Positions 16,473 through 24,420 of a stretch of 43,152 nt of DNA are shown here, in pieces (within the stretch, counting starts at the first letter, position 1; each line of letters begins with the position of its first letter). The notes under the pieces were generated by a model. The model was not told the origin of the DNA and made no database searches. It saw only the letters and a list, made by a program, of their open reading frames with translations. Both the position numbers and the translations under genes were made by a program. This stretch comes from an uncultured Oscillatoriales cyanobacterium (GTDB lineage Bacteria > Cyanobacteriota > Cyanobacteriia > Cyanobacteriales > Microcoleaceae), in assembly GCA_903893625.1 (NCBI GenBank), contig CAITND010000047.1, positions 1-43,152 of the forward strand, in the 5' to 3' direction.

Positions 16473-17246
16473 ATGAAAATCCTGTCCACAGCAATGTTTG
16501 GAACCGCCACAGTGCTTCTACTCGGTTTGGGAGTCACGACTCCAGCCTATGCTCAGAACCCTAATGATCTTAAACAATTATTAGAAACCCGATTCTGTCA
16601 AGGGTGTGATTTGAGAGGCGCTAATTTAAGCGGTGCTCATTTGATTGGTGTTGATTTACGAGATGCGAACCTTACAGGTGCAAACTTAGCTAATATCAAT
16701 TTAGAAGGTGCAGATTTAAAAGGTGCGAACTTAACCGCAGCTAACTTAGAAGGCGCGTTTTTAAATCAGACTGAATTTAATAATGCAAATCTCAGTGGTG
16801 CAAATTTAACTAATGCTAATTTAGTTCAAGCTCAATTAGAAGGTGCAAATCTTTTAAATGCAGATTTAACCGGATCGGAATTTGCAATTCCAACGGTACA
16901 AAGTGCTGAACTCCCTAGAGGTTCCGCCCAGGATTTAGGAATACCAGAAGAACTAACTATTGGACGAGATCCTGATAGTTTAATGTTCCCCATGGGGGGG
17001 CCAGAATTGGATCAACCCTTTGCATATACCAAGGAATATTTGGATGGAGAGATTAACCCAAATATCGACCCCTTTTCAAGCACTGAAACTAATCTTTTTC
17101 CTCCCATTAACTCTGTTCTAAGACCTTATGAAACTGATGTCTTTCCTGATCAAATCACGAAATTTGATGATGATATGAGGGGAGATCCTCATGAATGGGG
17201 AGGTCAACACAACTCAGGAGTTGGTATGTTAGAGGTTGGTTTTTAA
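16473..17246 (+). CDS. Secreted pentapeptide-repeat protein
   Basis: A 257-residue protein with a clear signal peptide (MKILSTAMFGTATVLLLGL..., cut after AYA at about residue 27). A short CxxC (RFCQGCDLRG) precedes about 20 A(D/N)LXX pentapeptides over residues 47-135. The last 120 residues are not repeats: they are acidic and Pro-rich (PRGSAQDLGIPEELTIGRDPD ... FPPINSVLRPYETDVFPDQ) and end in HEWGGQHNSGVGMLEVGF. The RFCQGCDLRGANLSGA opening is common in cyanobacterial periplasmic or lumenal pentapeptide proteins. A strong GGAGG is 7 bases before the ATG. The function is unknown. Confidence 0.85.
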   Translation: MKILSTAMFGTATVLLLGLGVTTPAYAQNPNDLKQLLETRFCQGCDLRGANLSGAHLIGVDLRDANLTGANLANINLEGADLKGANLTAANLEGAFLNQTEFNNANLSGANLTNANLVQAQLEGANLLNADLTGSEFAIPTVQSAELPRGSAQDLGIPEELTIGRDPDSLMFPMGGPELDQPFAYTKEYLDGEINPNIDPFSSTETNLFPPINSVLRPYETDVFPDQITKFDDDMRGDPHEWGGQHNSGVGMLEVGF

Positions 17247-17833
17247 TCTGTGAACAGCATTAGGTGTTGTTGTTCAGCAAAAATTACCCAAACCAGGGAA
17301 GAAAATTCTAATCATTTTTTTCCCTGTTAACAAATAATAAATAATACTCTGTTTGTATAATAATTTTCTTAAGAGTCAGTATCATTAATTACTCAATAGG
17401 ATTACTTATTCCTCAAGATAGAACAATTTTCATTGAGTTAAGAAGGCAAATCGGGCTAAAACCTTTATTATTCAAGAATTCCGGTTTTCCAAAAATCCTT
17501 GATATTTGGAAAACCGGAAAAAATTTTAACTCGACCCTTGCAACTTGGAAAATAATGTGTTAACTTCGTAGTCAACCATAGCGAAGAAGTCAGCCGAGTC
17601 TTGCTATTGACAAACTTTAGTCAGCAAGAACGGGGGAACCAAATTTTTGGGGCTAATCTCTTTTGATAAATAATAAAGAGAAGGGTATCTCTCAACCCCA
17701 GCCCGTCAGCTAACTCCGTAGGCATTGGGAGGAGACTGAAATAGTCAGAATTATTCATAATCTGACGAGATTCAGTGTTCCAGGCCAGTATCTTTTTCTT
17801 CGCATTCACTGACCTAGACTCTGAGGAAAATTA
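17247..17833. other. Intergenic region upstream of the NrtB-type permease
   Basis: No convincing gene. It contains the inverted repeat at 17479-17519 and a 6-bp inverted pair GTCAGA/TCTGAC around 17747. A 62-codon minus-strand frame (17621-17809) has no ribosome site and looks accidental. The promoter of the transporter genes probably lies in the last 200 bases. Confidence 0.5.
17479..17519. repeat. 15-bp perfect inverted repeat
   Basis: Arms TTCCGGTTTTCCAAA and its reverse complement, with an 11-base loop, followed by AAATTTT. It could act as a terminator after the pentapeptide gene 230 bases upstream, or be a dispersed palindrome. Confidence 0.75.
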
Positions 17834-18676
17834 ATGTTCTTACAATTAAATCTTGCGACCCTAGCGGTCGCCGGACAGATGGCATGGAAAAAAACCAAGC
17901 CTATCTTACTTCGGGATACGTTTGTGTTACCCCTGTTAGGATTTTTAGGCGTAATTCTTCTGTGGTGGTTTGCCGCAACTTTCCTTACAGACTTAATGCC
18001 AACCCCTTTAGAAGCTTTAATTGATAGCCGAGAATATGCTAATCCTTTCTTCAGAAAAGGGCCGGGTAATTTAGGATTAGGTTGGCTGTTAATTGCCAGT
18101 TTACGCCGGGTGCTCTTGGGGTTTTTATTAGGTGCTGTAGTAGCAATTCCATTAGGGTTTTTAATTGGAATGTCACGCCCGGCATTTTTAGCTTTAAATC
18201 CCTTAGTTCAGATTTTTAAACCCGTTTCTCCCTTAGCGTGGTTGCCCATTGCTTTAGCCATTTTTAATTTAGCAGAACCCTCGGCCATTTTCGTAATTTT
18301 TATTACTTCTTTATGGCCGACGATTATCAATACCGCGTTAGGGGTTTCCAGTGTTAATCCCGATTATTTAGACGTGGCAAGAGTGTTAGAAATGCCTCAA
18401 TGGAAACGGGTAATTAAAATCATTTTACCCGCCAGTTTACCCTACATTTTTACGGGATTAAGGATTAGTTTAGGGATTGCTTGGTTAGTGATTGTAGCCG
18501 TTGAAATGTTAACCGGAGGAGTAGGAATTGGATTCTTTGTTTGGGATCAATGGAATCGTCTGAATTTGAGTTCGGTATTCCTAGCGGTATTTGTAATCGG
18601 AATAACCGGATTATTACTCGATTACGGTTTAGGTCAAATTCAAGTATTAGTCACCCATCACCGCGTTAAAGCGTAG
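17834..18676 (+). CDS. NrtB-type ABC transporter permease
   Basis: A 280-residue permease of the nitrate/taurine/bicarbonate family (NrtB, CmpB, SsuC). About six membrane helices are visible, starting at residues 30-50 (LPLLGFLGVILLWWFAATFL). The ABC contact loop is near residue 185 (DVARVLEMPQWKRVIKIILPASLPYIFTGLRI). FKPVSPLAWLPIALAIFNLAEPSAIFVIF is strongly NrtB/CmpB-like. It is followed by a binding protein and an ATPase of the same family, so the three make one importer. The substrate is discussed under the binding protein. Gene order with the permease first is unusual. Confidence 0.88.
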   Translation: MFLQLNLATLAVAGQMAWKKTKPILLRDTFVLPLLGFLGVILLWWFAATFLTDLMPTPLEALIDSREYANPFFRKGPGNLGLGWLLIASLRRVLLGFLLGAVVAIPLGFLIGMSRPAFLALNPLVQIFKPVSPLAWLPIALAIFNLAEPSAIFVIFITSLWPTIINTALGVSSVNPDYLDVARVLEMPQWKRVIKIILPASLPYIFTGLRISLGIAWLVIVAVEMLTGGVGIGFFVWDQWNRLNLSSVFLAVFVIGITGLLLDYGLGQIQVLVTHHRVKA

Positions 18677-18815
18677 GATGGGCTACGCCCATTATCCCCT
18701 ATATACAACCTATTTAAAATCAAGTTCTGCATCTGTTCTGATTCATAAAGATTTGAGAACAACTGCAAAACTTAGTTTTCAAGTAGAGGTGTGTGATGGG
18801 CATAGCCCATCCTAC
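18673..18815. repeat. Inverted pair of GTAGGATGGGC palindromes
   Basis: A copy at 18673-18692 (GTAGGATGGGCTACGCCCAT) starts inside the last codons of the permease gene, and a reverse-complement copy lies at 18793-18815. The outer 12 bases match exactly. A further copy is at 26694-26716. These are short dispersed palindromes between the permease and the binding-protein gene. Confidence 0.8.
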
Positions 18816-18844
18816 AGAAATTCAATTTTAAATCTAAAAACAAT

Positions 18845-20251
18845 ATGACTACCCGACGTCAATTTTTGCAAGGAATGGGACTGACGGCGACGGGACTGGC
18901 GTTGTATTCCTGCAATGTTGGTAAACCTCCCGCATCTCAATTATCTGAAGCCGCCTTAGCCGTTGAACCCGTTATTGATCCCAAAACTTTAGAAAAACCC
19001 AACATCACTGTTGGTTATGTTCCTGTTAATGATTGTGCGCCCTTTGCGATTGCTTATGAAAAGGGATTTTTCCACAAATACGGACTCAATGTTAATTTGT
19101 CCCGTGAGGCGAGTTGGGCTAATTCCCGTGATGGGATTATTTTCGGCCGTTTAGATGCCTCTCCCGTCGTTTCCGGTGCGGTTACAAACGCTCGTATTGG
19201 GGCAGAAGGCGCAAGAAAAGCCCCCTTGTGTGCCGCAATGACTATTCACCGCCATGGAAACGCCATGACGATGAATAAAGCCATGTGGGATTATGGGTTA
19301 CGTCCTTGGCATGAATATGGCGGCAATTTAGAGCAATTTGGTAAAGATTTTCGAGGCTATTTTGATGCGTTGCCTCCTGAACAAAGAATTTGGGCTGTGG
19401 TCTTAAGTTCAGCGATTTATGAATATTTTGCCCGCTATTTATCGGCGGCTGCTGGAGTTGATCCGATGCAAGAATTTCGGATTATTATTATTCCTCCGCC
19501 CCAAATGGTGAACAATATTAGAATTGGCGCCATGCAAGCTTATATGGTCGCAGAACCTTGGAATACTCGCGCCATTACAGGGAATGAAGGGGTGGGTTTT
19601 ACCTTCGCCCAAGGTCAGGAAATTTGGCATGGACACCCCGATAGACTATTAGGCGTAATGGAATCATTTATTAATGAAAATCCGAAGACCTATCGCAGTT
19701 TAGTAAAAGCCATGATTGAAGCTTGTCAATATTGCAGTAATCCCGCTAATCGGGCAGAAGTTGCTCAACTGATTACTGACCCTTCTTATACAGGAGCAAA
19801 ACCGAAAAAAGGAGCCATTGATAAGTTTACTCGACCTGCCCTTGTGGGGGATTATAATTACGGCGGATTTGATAACCAACAACGAATTATTTCTAATCCC
19901 TACACCACCGTTTTTTATGATTTACCCCCCGATTTATCTCAAATATCGGGCAATCATTCCACGTTTTTATGGCAGTCTCAAAGTATTTGGTTAATGACTC
20001 AAGCGGCTCGTTGGGGACAAATTAAAGAAATTCCCAAAGATGCGGAAGAAAAAGCTCACAAAGCTTGGCGAACCGATTTATATCGGGAGATTGCAAACGA
20101 AATGGGAATTGAATGTCCGACCGATGATTATAAAGTCGAACCTGCTGAATTTTTTATCGATAAAAAAGCCTTTGATCCCAGCGATCCAGTGGGTTATCTC
20201 AAGAGTTTTGAAATTCGAGCCAATCGTCCTCAATCTTTCTTTTTATCTTAG
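18845..20251 (+). CDS. NrtA/CmpA-family ABC transporter binding lipoprotein
   Basis: A 468-residue binding protein. The N-terminus has a Tat motif (TTRRQFLQG) and a lipobox ending LYSC (Cys23), so it is exported folded and lipid-anchored. The body is NrtA/CmpA-like: NITVGYVPVNDCAPFAIAYEKGFF, then IIIPPPQMVNNIRIGAMQAYMVAEPWNTRA. By hand alignment to Synechocystis NrtA the Trp (EASWANSRDG) and Glu (AEPW) positions are kept, but the Gln of the GQG segment and the His of GGTHD appear replaced (RHGNAMT; SSAIYEY). An insertion holds GLRPWHEYGGNLEQFG. So the substrate may not be nitrate; cyanate, bicarbonate, an organic sulfonate or an unknown ligand is possible. No cynS, narB or nirA is nearby. Confidence 0.85.
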   Translation: MTTRRQFLQGMGLTATGLALYSCNVGKPPASQLSEAALAVEPVIDPKTLEKPNITVGYVPVNDCAPFAIAYEKGFFHKYGLNVNLSREASWANSRDGIIFGRLDASPVVSGAVTNARIGAEGARKAPLCAAMTIHRHGNAMTMNKAMWDYGLRPWHEYGGNLEQFGKDFRGYFDALPPEQRIWAVVLSSAIYEYFARYLSAAAGVDPMQEFRIIIIPPPQMVNNIRIGAMQAYMVAEPWNTRAITGNEGVGFTFAQGQEIWHGHPDRLLGVMESFINENPKTYRSLVKAMIEACQYCSNPANRAEVAQLITDPSYTGAKPKKGAIDKFTRPALVGDYNYGGFDNQQRIISNPYTTVFYDLPPDLSQISGNHSTFLWQSQSIWLMTQAARWGQIKEIPKDAEEKAHKAWRTDLYREIANEMGIECPTDDYKVEPAEFFIDKKAFDPSDPVGYLKSFEIRANRPQSFFLS

Positions 20252-20354
20252 GGGATAAAAACCCGGTTTCTCATCTCGAATTAAAGCTAAAAGCTTGATT
20301 TTCTGTTCAGAAACCGGGTTTTTGCCTAGTCCTCAATCTTTCTTTTTGTCTTAG
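20226..20354. repeat. 77-bp palindromic element between 26-bp direct repeats
   Basis: Direct repeats at 20226-20251 and 20329-20354 match at 25 of 26 bases; the first is the coding end and stop of the binding-protein gene, the second lies outside it. Between them is a 77-bp element with 15-bp inverted arms at 20257-20271 and 20309-20323 (AAAAACCCGGTTTCT and complement). The right arm ends in TTTTT, so the stem may also terminate transcription. Confidence 0.85.
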
Positions 20355-20382
20355 TTTATCTTGAATATCCTTTGAGGTTAAT

Positions 20383-21219
20383 ATGAAACAATTTCCAACT
20401 TCAATGTCAACCCCAACTTCTACTTTAAACCCAACTGAATTTTTAACCATTGAGAATTTAGTTAAGTCTTATCCCAATCCTAACGGCGGAGAATTTGTGG
20501 TTTTAGACCAAATCAATCTAACAATTGGTGAAGATGAATTTATCTCGGTTGTTGGTCATTCAGGTTGTGGAAAATCAACCCTATTAAAAATAGTGGCAGG
20601 GTTGGAAAAAGCCACATCAGGTTGTGTAAGAATCGAAGGCAAAGAAATTCGCAAACCGGGTTCAGATCGGATGATGATCTTTCAAAATTATTCCTTATTA
20701 CCTTGGTTAACGGTTCGAGAAAATATCCGTCTAGCTGTGGATGAAGTGCTGAAAAATATTACTTCAGCCGAAAAAATTAGTTTAGTGAATGAACATATTG
20801 CGATGGTGAATTTAACCGCCGCCGCCGATAAATATCCTCATGAAATTTCAGGAGGAATGAAACAACGGGTGGGAATTGCACGAGCTTTAGCCATTCAGCC
20901 TAAAATGTTATTAATGGATGAACCTTTTGGCGCGTTAGATGCGTTAACTCGTGGAAAATTACAAAAACAAGTCTTAGATATTTGGGAACAAAATCGTCAA
21001 GCGGTAATGATGATTACCCATGATGTGGATGAGGCAATTTATATGTCAGATCGGATTGTTTTGATGACTAACGGCCCCCATGCTAATATTGGAGAAATTT
21101 TAGATGTACCCTTTCCCCATCCCCGCGATCGCCATCAATTGCGAGAATCTTCAGAATATTATGAATTGCGGAACTATGCCTTAGATTTCCTAGAACGATA
21201 TTTTACCTCAGATGAATAA
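20383..21219 (+). CDS. NrtD-type ABC transporter ATP-binding protein
   Basis: A 278-residue ABC ATPase of the NrtD/SsuB/TauB class. Walker A GHSGCGKS is at residues 58-65, the Q-loop is FQNYSLLPWLTVRENI, the signature ISGGMKQRVGIARAL is near 157, Walker B LLMDEPFGALDALTR near 180 and the switch His is in MITHDVDEAIY. GHSGCGKST, SLLPWLTV and the late MTNGPHANIGEIL segment are typical of nitrate, cyanate or bicarbonate importers of cyanobacteria. It has no NrtC-like fused regulatory domain, and no nrtC is present. It completes the transporter begun at 17834. Confidence 0.9.
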   Translation: MKQFPTSMSTPTSTLNPTEFLTIENLVKSYPNPNGGEFVVLDQINLTIGEDEFISVVGHSGCGKSTLLKIVAGLEKATSGCVRIEGKEIRKPGSDRMMIFQNYSLLPWLTVRENIRLAVDEVLKNITSAEKISLVNEHIAMVNLTAAADKYPHEISGGMKQRVGIARALAIQPKMLLMDEPFGALDALTRGKLQKQVLDIWEQNRQAVMMITHDVDEAIYMSDRIVLMTNGPHANIGEILDVPFPHPRDRHQLRESSEYYELRNYALDFLERYFTSDE

Positions 21220-21244
21220 ATAATTGTTCTAATCCCAAGATTTT

Positions 21245-21272
21245 GTAGAGGCGTTCCCCATAATGTCTCTAC
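21245..21272. repeat. Imperfect 28-bp palindrome (family copy)
   Basis: GTAGAGGCGTTCCC...GTCTCTAC, similar in ends and length to the palindrome at 9543-9570. It lies 25 bases after the ATPase stop codon. Confidence 0.65.
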
Positions 21273-21352
21273 CCATTTTCAGATTTTTTGTCTCCGGTCT
21301 TCTGTATCCCATATAATAAAATAACTGTTTATGTGATGTCGAGTAAATAGCC

Positions 21353-21919
21353 GTGACTTCCCCAGAAACTTCATCTCAACAGCAACCCCAATCGGAAAAC
21401 CATCCCGCACTCAGTTCTAGTTATTACACGCTGTTAGGGGTTCATCCTAGTGCTACTCCAATAGAAATTCGACGTGCCTATCGGGAATTGAGTAAACTTT
21501 ATCATCCTGATACAACAACATTATCAAAAGCGATCGCAACGGCCAAATTTCAAAAACTCAATGAAGCTTACGCCACCTTAAGCAACCCACAACGGCGTCA
21601 ATCTTATGATCTAAAAATCGGCTATTCTCGATATCATGTTATCCAGGTTCCGACTAATTTTAATCAACCCTATTCTAAAAAGAATCGTTCTGATCATTCC
21701 TCGGCTTATTTAGATCCTACAGACCGTCCCCTTTCCGCCGGAGAGATTTTTGCCTTATTTTTGATGGGATTGAGTTTAATTGGGTGTTTCCTGTTAGCTG
21801 TTTTTATCGGTTTAACTCGTTCAGGAGGTGTTTTAGAACCGATTCAACCCCCCAGTTTTATAATGCCTTTAAATTTTTATCCGTCCCTGCTCATTCATTT
21901 ATTTTTGCTGTCCAATTAA
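21353..21919 (+). CDS. J-domain protein with C-terminal membrane helices
   Basis: A 188-residue protein starting at a GTG. The J domain is at residues about 22-85 (SYYTLLGVHPSATPIEIRRAYRELSKLYHPDTTTL), with the HPD motif needed to stimulate DnaK ATPase. It has no Gly/Phe or zinc-finger regions, so it is a type III J protein. Residues 128-150 (FALFLMGLSLIGCFLLAVFIGL) and 170-185 form two hydrophobic segments that would hold it in a membrane with the J domain in the cytoplasm. It lies 128 bases before a DUF3143 gene; I recall this pairing in other cyanobacteria. Confidence 0.88.
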   Translation: MTSPETSSQQQPQSENHPALSSSYYTLLGVHPSATPIEIRRAYRELSKLYHPDTTTLSKAIATAKFQKLNEAYATLSNPQRRQSYDLKIGYSRYHVIQVPTNFNQPYSKKNRSDHSSAYLDPTDRPLSAGEIFALFLMGLSLIGCFLLAVFIGLTRSGGVLEPIQPPSFIMPLNFYPSLLIHLFLLSN

Positions 21920-22047
21920 GGAATTTATGAATGATAGAACTCGAATGGAAAAACAAAAAATGATTCCATTGGTTATTTCTTGATTTTGATTAATCAAAAA
22001 TGCTATAATCAATTTTTAAGATTAATTAGCTCCCCTATCTCTTGTTT

Positions 22048-22320
22048 ATGACCTTGCCTAGTTCAGATACACCTTTATATAATCATCCCTTACCTGATAT
22101 TGAAAACTGGTTACGTTCTCATGGGGGGGAACAAGATAGTAAAGAGCTTCATTATTGGCGCATTGAGAACCCAAAGTGGACAGCCGATTTGTGGTTAGAA
22201 GTTGACCAAATTACAGTGCGTTATATTGGTGCGGCAACTAACGGTCAAGATCTTCAACGTTCCTTTAAATATTCGCTGTCTCGTCGAGATCTTGAAGCCG
22301 CTATTTTTGGTGGGCCATAA
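22048..22320 (+). CDS. DUF3143 protein
   Basis: A 90-residue protein (MTLPSSDTPLYNHPLPDIENWL ... KYSLSRRDLEAAIFGGP) that fits the cyanobacterial family DUF3143 in size and in the LPxIExWLRxxGxxQD and LSRxDLExAIFxGP ends. It is a small soluble alpha/beta protein with no known function. I use the ATG at 22048; an in-frame TTG two codons upstream is less likely. Its position after a membrane J-domain gene suggests a shared chaperone-related role, which is inference only. The 28-bp palindrome family and CAGTAAT repeats follow the stop. Confidence 0.85.
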   Translation: MTLPSSDTPLYNHPLPDIENWLRSHGGEQDSKELHYWRIENPKWTADLWLEVDQITVRYIGAATNGQDLQRSFKYSLSRRDLEAAIFGGP

Positions 22321-22332
22321 TCAGTAATTAGT

Positions 22333-22383
22333 GTAGAGACGTACCCTGGCGCGTCTGTACCAGTAATCAGTAATCAGTAATTA
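22333..22383. repeat. 28-bp palindrome copy plus CAGTAAT tandem repeat
   Basis: An imperfect palindrome GTAGAGACGTACCC/TGGCGCGTCTGTAC (22333-22360) is followed by three CAGTAAT units. The same combination of palindrome and heptamers occurs around 8259 and 9543. Confidence 0.75.
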
Positions 22384-22461
22384 AATATAGCTAATGAATT
22401 ATGACTGTGTTAAACTCACTTGAGACGACTAAAAAATTGAAAATTGAGGGCTGTTTTAACT

Positions 22462-23256
22462 ATGGCTAATTTTCTTGTTGCCAGCACAATTCCCGGCATA
22501 TTTGCACTTTTAGGAACTTCTCAAGATGATAATATTGCCCTGGTTCAGGGGCAAGCTTCTGCCTATCGAGATGGTATACTGTTACTAGAAGGAAATGATA
22601 ATTTACAAAGTGCTAATCTGAACGATAATCTCTTAGTAAATGGGAATCAAGGAAATGATACTCTCATTTCATCTAATGGATTTGATACCCTATTCGGCGG
22701 ACAAGATAATGATCGAATTTTTGCCGGATCTAATAATGATTTAGTCTTCGGAAATTTAGGGAATGATACCCAAGAAGGAGGAGCAAATTTCGATACTCTT
22801 TATGGGGGTCAAGGTAATGATACCCTCTATGGTGATGAAAACAACGATCTACTATTTGGTGATCTCGGTAATGATATTGTAGATGGGGATGCGGGTATTG
22901 ATACTTTAACCGGAGGTTCAGGAATTGATACCTTTATTTTTGATCCAGGAGAAGCCAGTTTTCTGGTTCGAGATGTTGACGAAATTCGACAATTTGAAGC
23001 TGGAACCAGTTTGTTAAATGGAGATAAAATTGCTGTCCCTGTAGGAACAGCAATTGATCCTAACTCATTATTTCGAGATCGGTTTGATTTACTCCCCGAA
23101 GACAATGATCTCAATAACGATGGACGGAATGATATTATCGTGGAATTATTGGATGGGCGAATTTTGGGTGTAGTGATTAACGATGGGTTCTTACCTGATC
23201 AATTATCCCTCGATTTAGATTTCGTTTTTAGTAACAACTTTGACTTTAATTTATAG
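22462..23256 (+). CDS. RTX calcium-binding repeat protein
   Basis: A 264-residue protein with no signal peptide. It starts MANFLVASTIPGIFALLGTSQDDNIAL and then has about eight RTX nonapeptides over residues 55-155 (GNQGNDTLI, GGQDNDRIF, GNLGNDTQE, GGQGNDTLY, GDLGNDIVD, GGSGIDTFI). The C-terminal 100 residues resemble the end region after RTX arrays, as in RDVDEIRQFEAGTSLLNGDKIAVP, and are rich in Asp and Asn. I use the ATG at 22462, not a TTG 18 bases upstream. Likely a secreted or surface calcium-binding protein; no exporter is nearby. Related in design to the protein at 13912-14832. Confidence 0.85.
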   Translation: MANFLVASTIPGIFALLGTSQDDNIALVQGQASAYRDGILLLEGNDNLQSANLNDNLLVNGNQGNDTLISSNGFDTLFGGQDNDRIFAGSNNDLVFGNLGNDTQEGGANFDTLYGGQGNDTLYGDENNDLLFGDLGNDIVDGDAGIDTLTGGSGIDTFIFDPGEASFLVRDVDEIRQFEAGTSLLNGDKIAVPVGTAIDPNSLFRDRFDLLPEDNDLNNDGRNDIIVELLDGRILGVVINDGFLPDQLSLDLDFVFSNNFDFNL

Positions 23257-23257
23257 C

Positions 23258-23290
23258 AGGGAGCAGGGAACAGGGAACAGGGAACAGAGA
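23258..23290. repeat. Tandem heptamer array (CAGGGAA)
   Basis: Four near-perfect units of CAGGGA(A/G) begin just after the RTX stop codon. Confidence 0.7.
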
Positions 23291-23376
23291 GGAAAGACTT
23301 TTTTAATCGTTTGAAACCTGGTTGATGTCCTAACTGATACTTCGATTACTGTATAACCAAAACTCAAGAACTTTTT

Positions 23377-24369
23377 ATGGAAATCAAAAGCAAATTTAAT
23401 GGGTTTCATTCCTCAAAATTAGCATTATTATGTCTGTCAATAGTGCTATTATTTGCAGGAAAAGCTCAAACGCAAGTCACAACCACAACTGAAGTAATTG
23501 ATCAGTTGCAAAAATTGGCGGATACCAACCGACAAAGCCGTTTAGAAGCCATCAAAACCTTAAAAACCTTGGGTTCTCCCGCTATTCCGGTGTTAGTTGA
23601 AGCCTTAACCGATGAGAATGAAAACATTCGTCGGGGTGCTGCCTTTGCCTTGGGAGCGATGTCAGGGGAAGCGATGGATGCAGTTCCGGCGCTGCTATCG
23701 GCGTTGAAAGATCCTGTGTCGGCAGTTCGCATGGATGTGGCGATCGCCCTAAAACAAATTGGCACAGCATCTCCAGAAGCCTTGCAGCAAGCGGTTCAGG
23801 AGTTAACGGTAGCATTGAATGATCCTAATACCGGAGTTCGTCAGGGGGCGGCGTTTGGGTTGGGTATCATCGGTTCAGAGGCGACTAACGCCATTCCTGC
23901 CTTAATTCAGGCGTTGAAAGACTCCGATGAAGAAGTGCGACTCGCTGCGGCTATTGCTTTGAAACGCATGGGTTCTGCGGCGGTTCCCGCGTTGAAAACA
24001 GCTTTGAATGACCAGGATATGGGGGTTCGCGCTAGGGCTGCGTTTGCATTGGGAAATATTCAGGCGTCGGGTATTGTGGGTGTTACCGAAGCGCTACAAA
24101 ATAGCGATCGCCAAATTCGTCAAACGGCTGCTATGACGTTGGATGAACTGACTTCTAGCGATTTTCTGGTTCAGCGACAACAAAATAGACCGGGGGTGCG
24201 TCCCCAAGGAAATCGACCCCAGATGAACCAACCGATGGGAAATCAACCCCAAGGAAATCGCCCCCAGATGAATCGACCGGGGACTCGTCCCTGGCCCCAA
24301 GGGAATCAACCCCGCCCCATTCGTTCCGCACAGCCTTCTAATGGTCAATTATTGGCATCGGATGAATAG
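23377..24369 (+). CDS. Secreted HEAT-repeat protein with a Gln/Pro/Arg-rich tail
   Basis: A 330-residue protein. Residues 1-32 look like a signal peptide (LALLCLSIVLLFAGKAQTQ). Residues about 38-265 are six or seven HEAT/PBS-lyase-type repeats (IPVLVEALTDENENIRRGAAFALGAM, VPALLSALKDPVSAVRMDVAIAL). The tail (270-330) is a low-complexity repeat of GNRPQMN/GNQPQ/RPG units with no acidic residues until the last two. HEAT repeats bind other proteins; related domains occur in phycobilin lyases, but those are cytoplasmic and lack a signal peptide, so lyase activity is unlikely. The partner is unknown. Confidence 0.85.
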   Translation: MEIKSKFNGFHSSKLALLCLSIVLLFAGKAQTQVTTTTEVIDQLQKLADTNRQSRLEAIKTLKTLGSPAIPVLVEALTDENENIRRGAAFALGAMSGEAMDAVPALLSALKDPVSAVRMDVAIALKQIGTASPEALQQAVQELTVALNDPNTGVRQGAAFGLGIIGSEATNAIPALIQALKDSDEEVRLAAAIALKRMGSAAVPALKTALNDQDMGVRARAAFALGNIQASGIVGVTEALQNSDRQIRQTAAMTLDELTSSDFLVQRQQNRPGVRPQGNRPQMNQPMGNQPQGNRPQMNRPGTRPWPQGNQPRPIRSAQPSNGQLLASDE

Positions 24370-24381
24370 GGTTAGTTATTG

Positions 24382-24407
24382 GTAGGGGCGAGGTTTCCTC
24401 GCCCTAC
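24382..24407. repeat. Short palindrome between HEAT and TPR genes
   Basis: GTAGGGGCGAGG/CCTCGCCCTAC with one bulged base. An in-frame TTG upstream would make the repeat the start of the next gene; I reject that start. Confidence 0.7.
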
Positions 24408-24420
24408 AAAGGGATTTTTT

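Noticed and set aside
17621-17809. 62-codon minus-strand frame upstream of the NrtB-type permease
   Set aside because: No ribosome site or recognisable sequence; probably chance.
23377-24369. Phycobilin lyase (CpcE/F or NblB type)
   Set aside because: HEAT/PBS-lyase repeats are shared, but this protein has a signal peptide and a low-complexity tail and no phycobilisome genes nearby.
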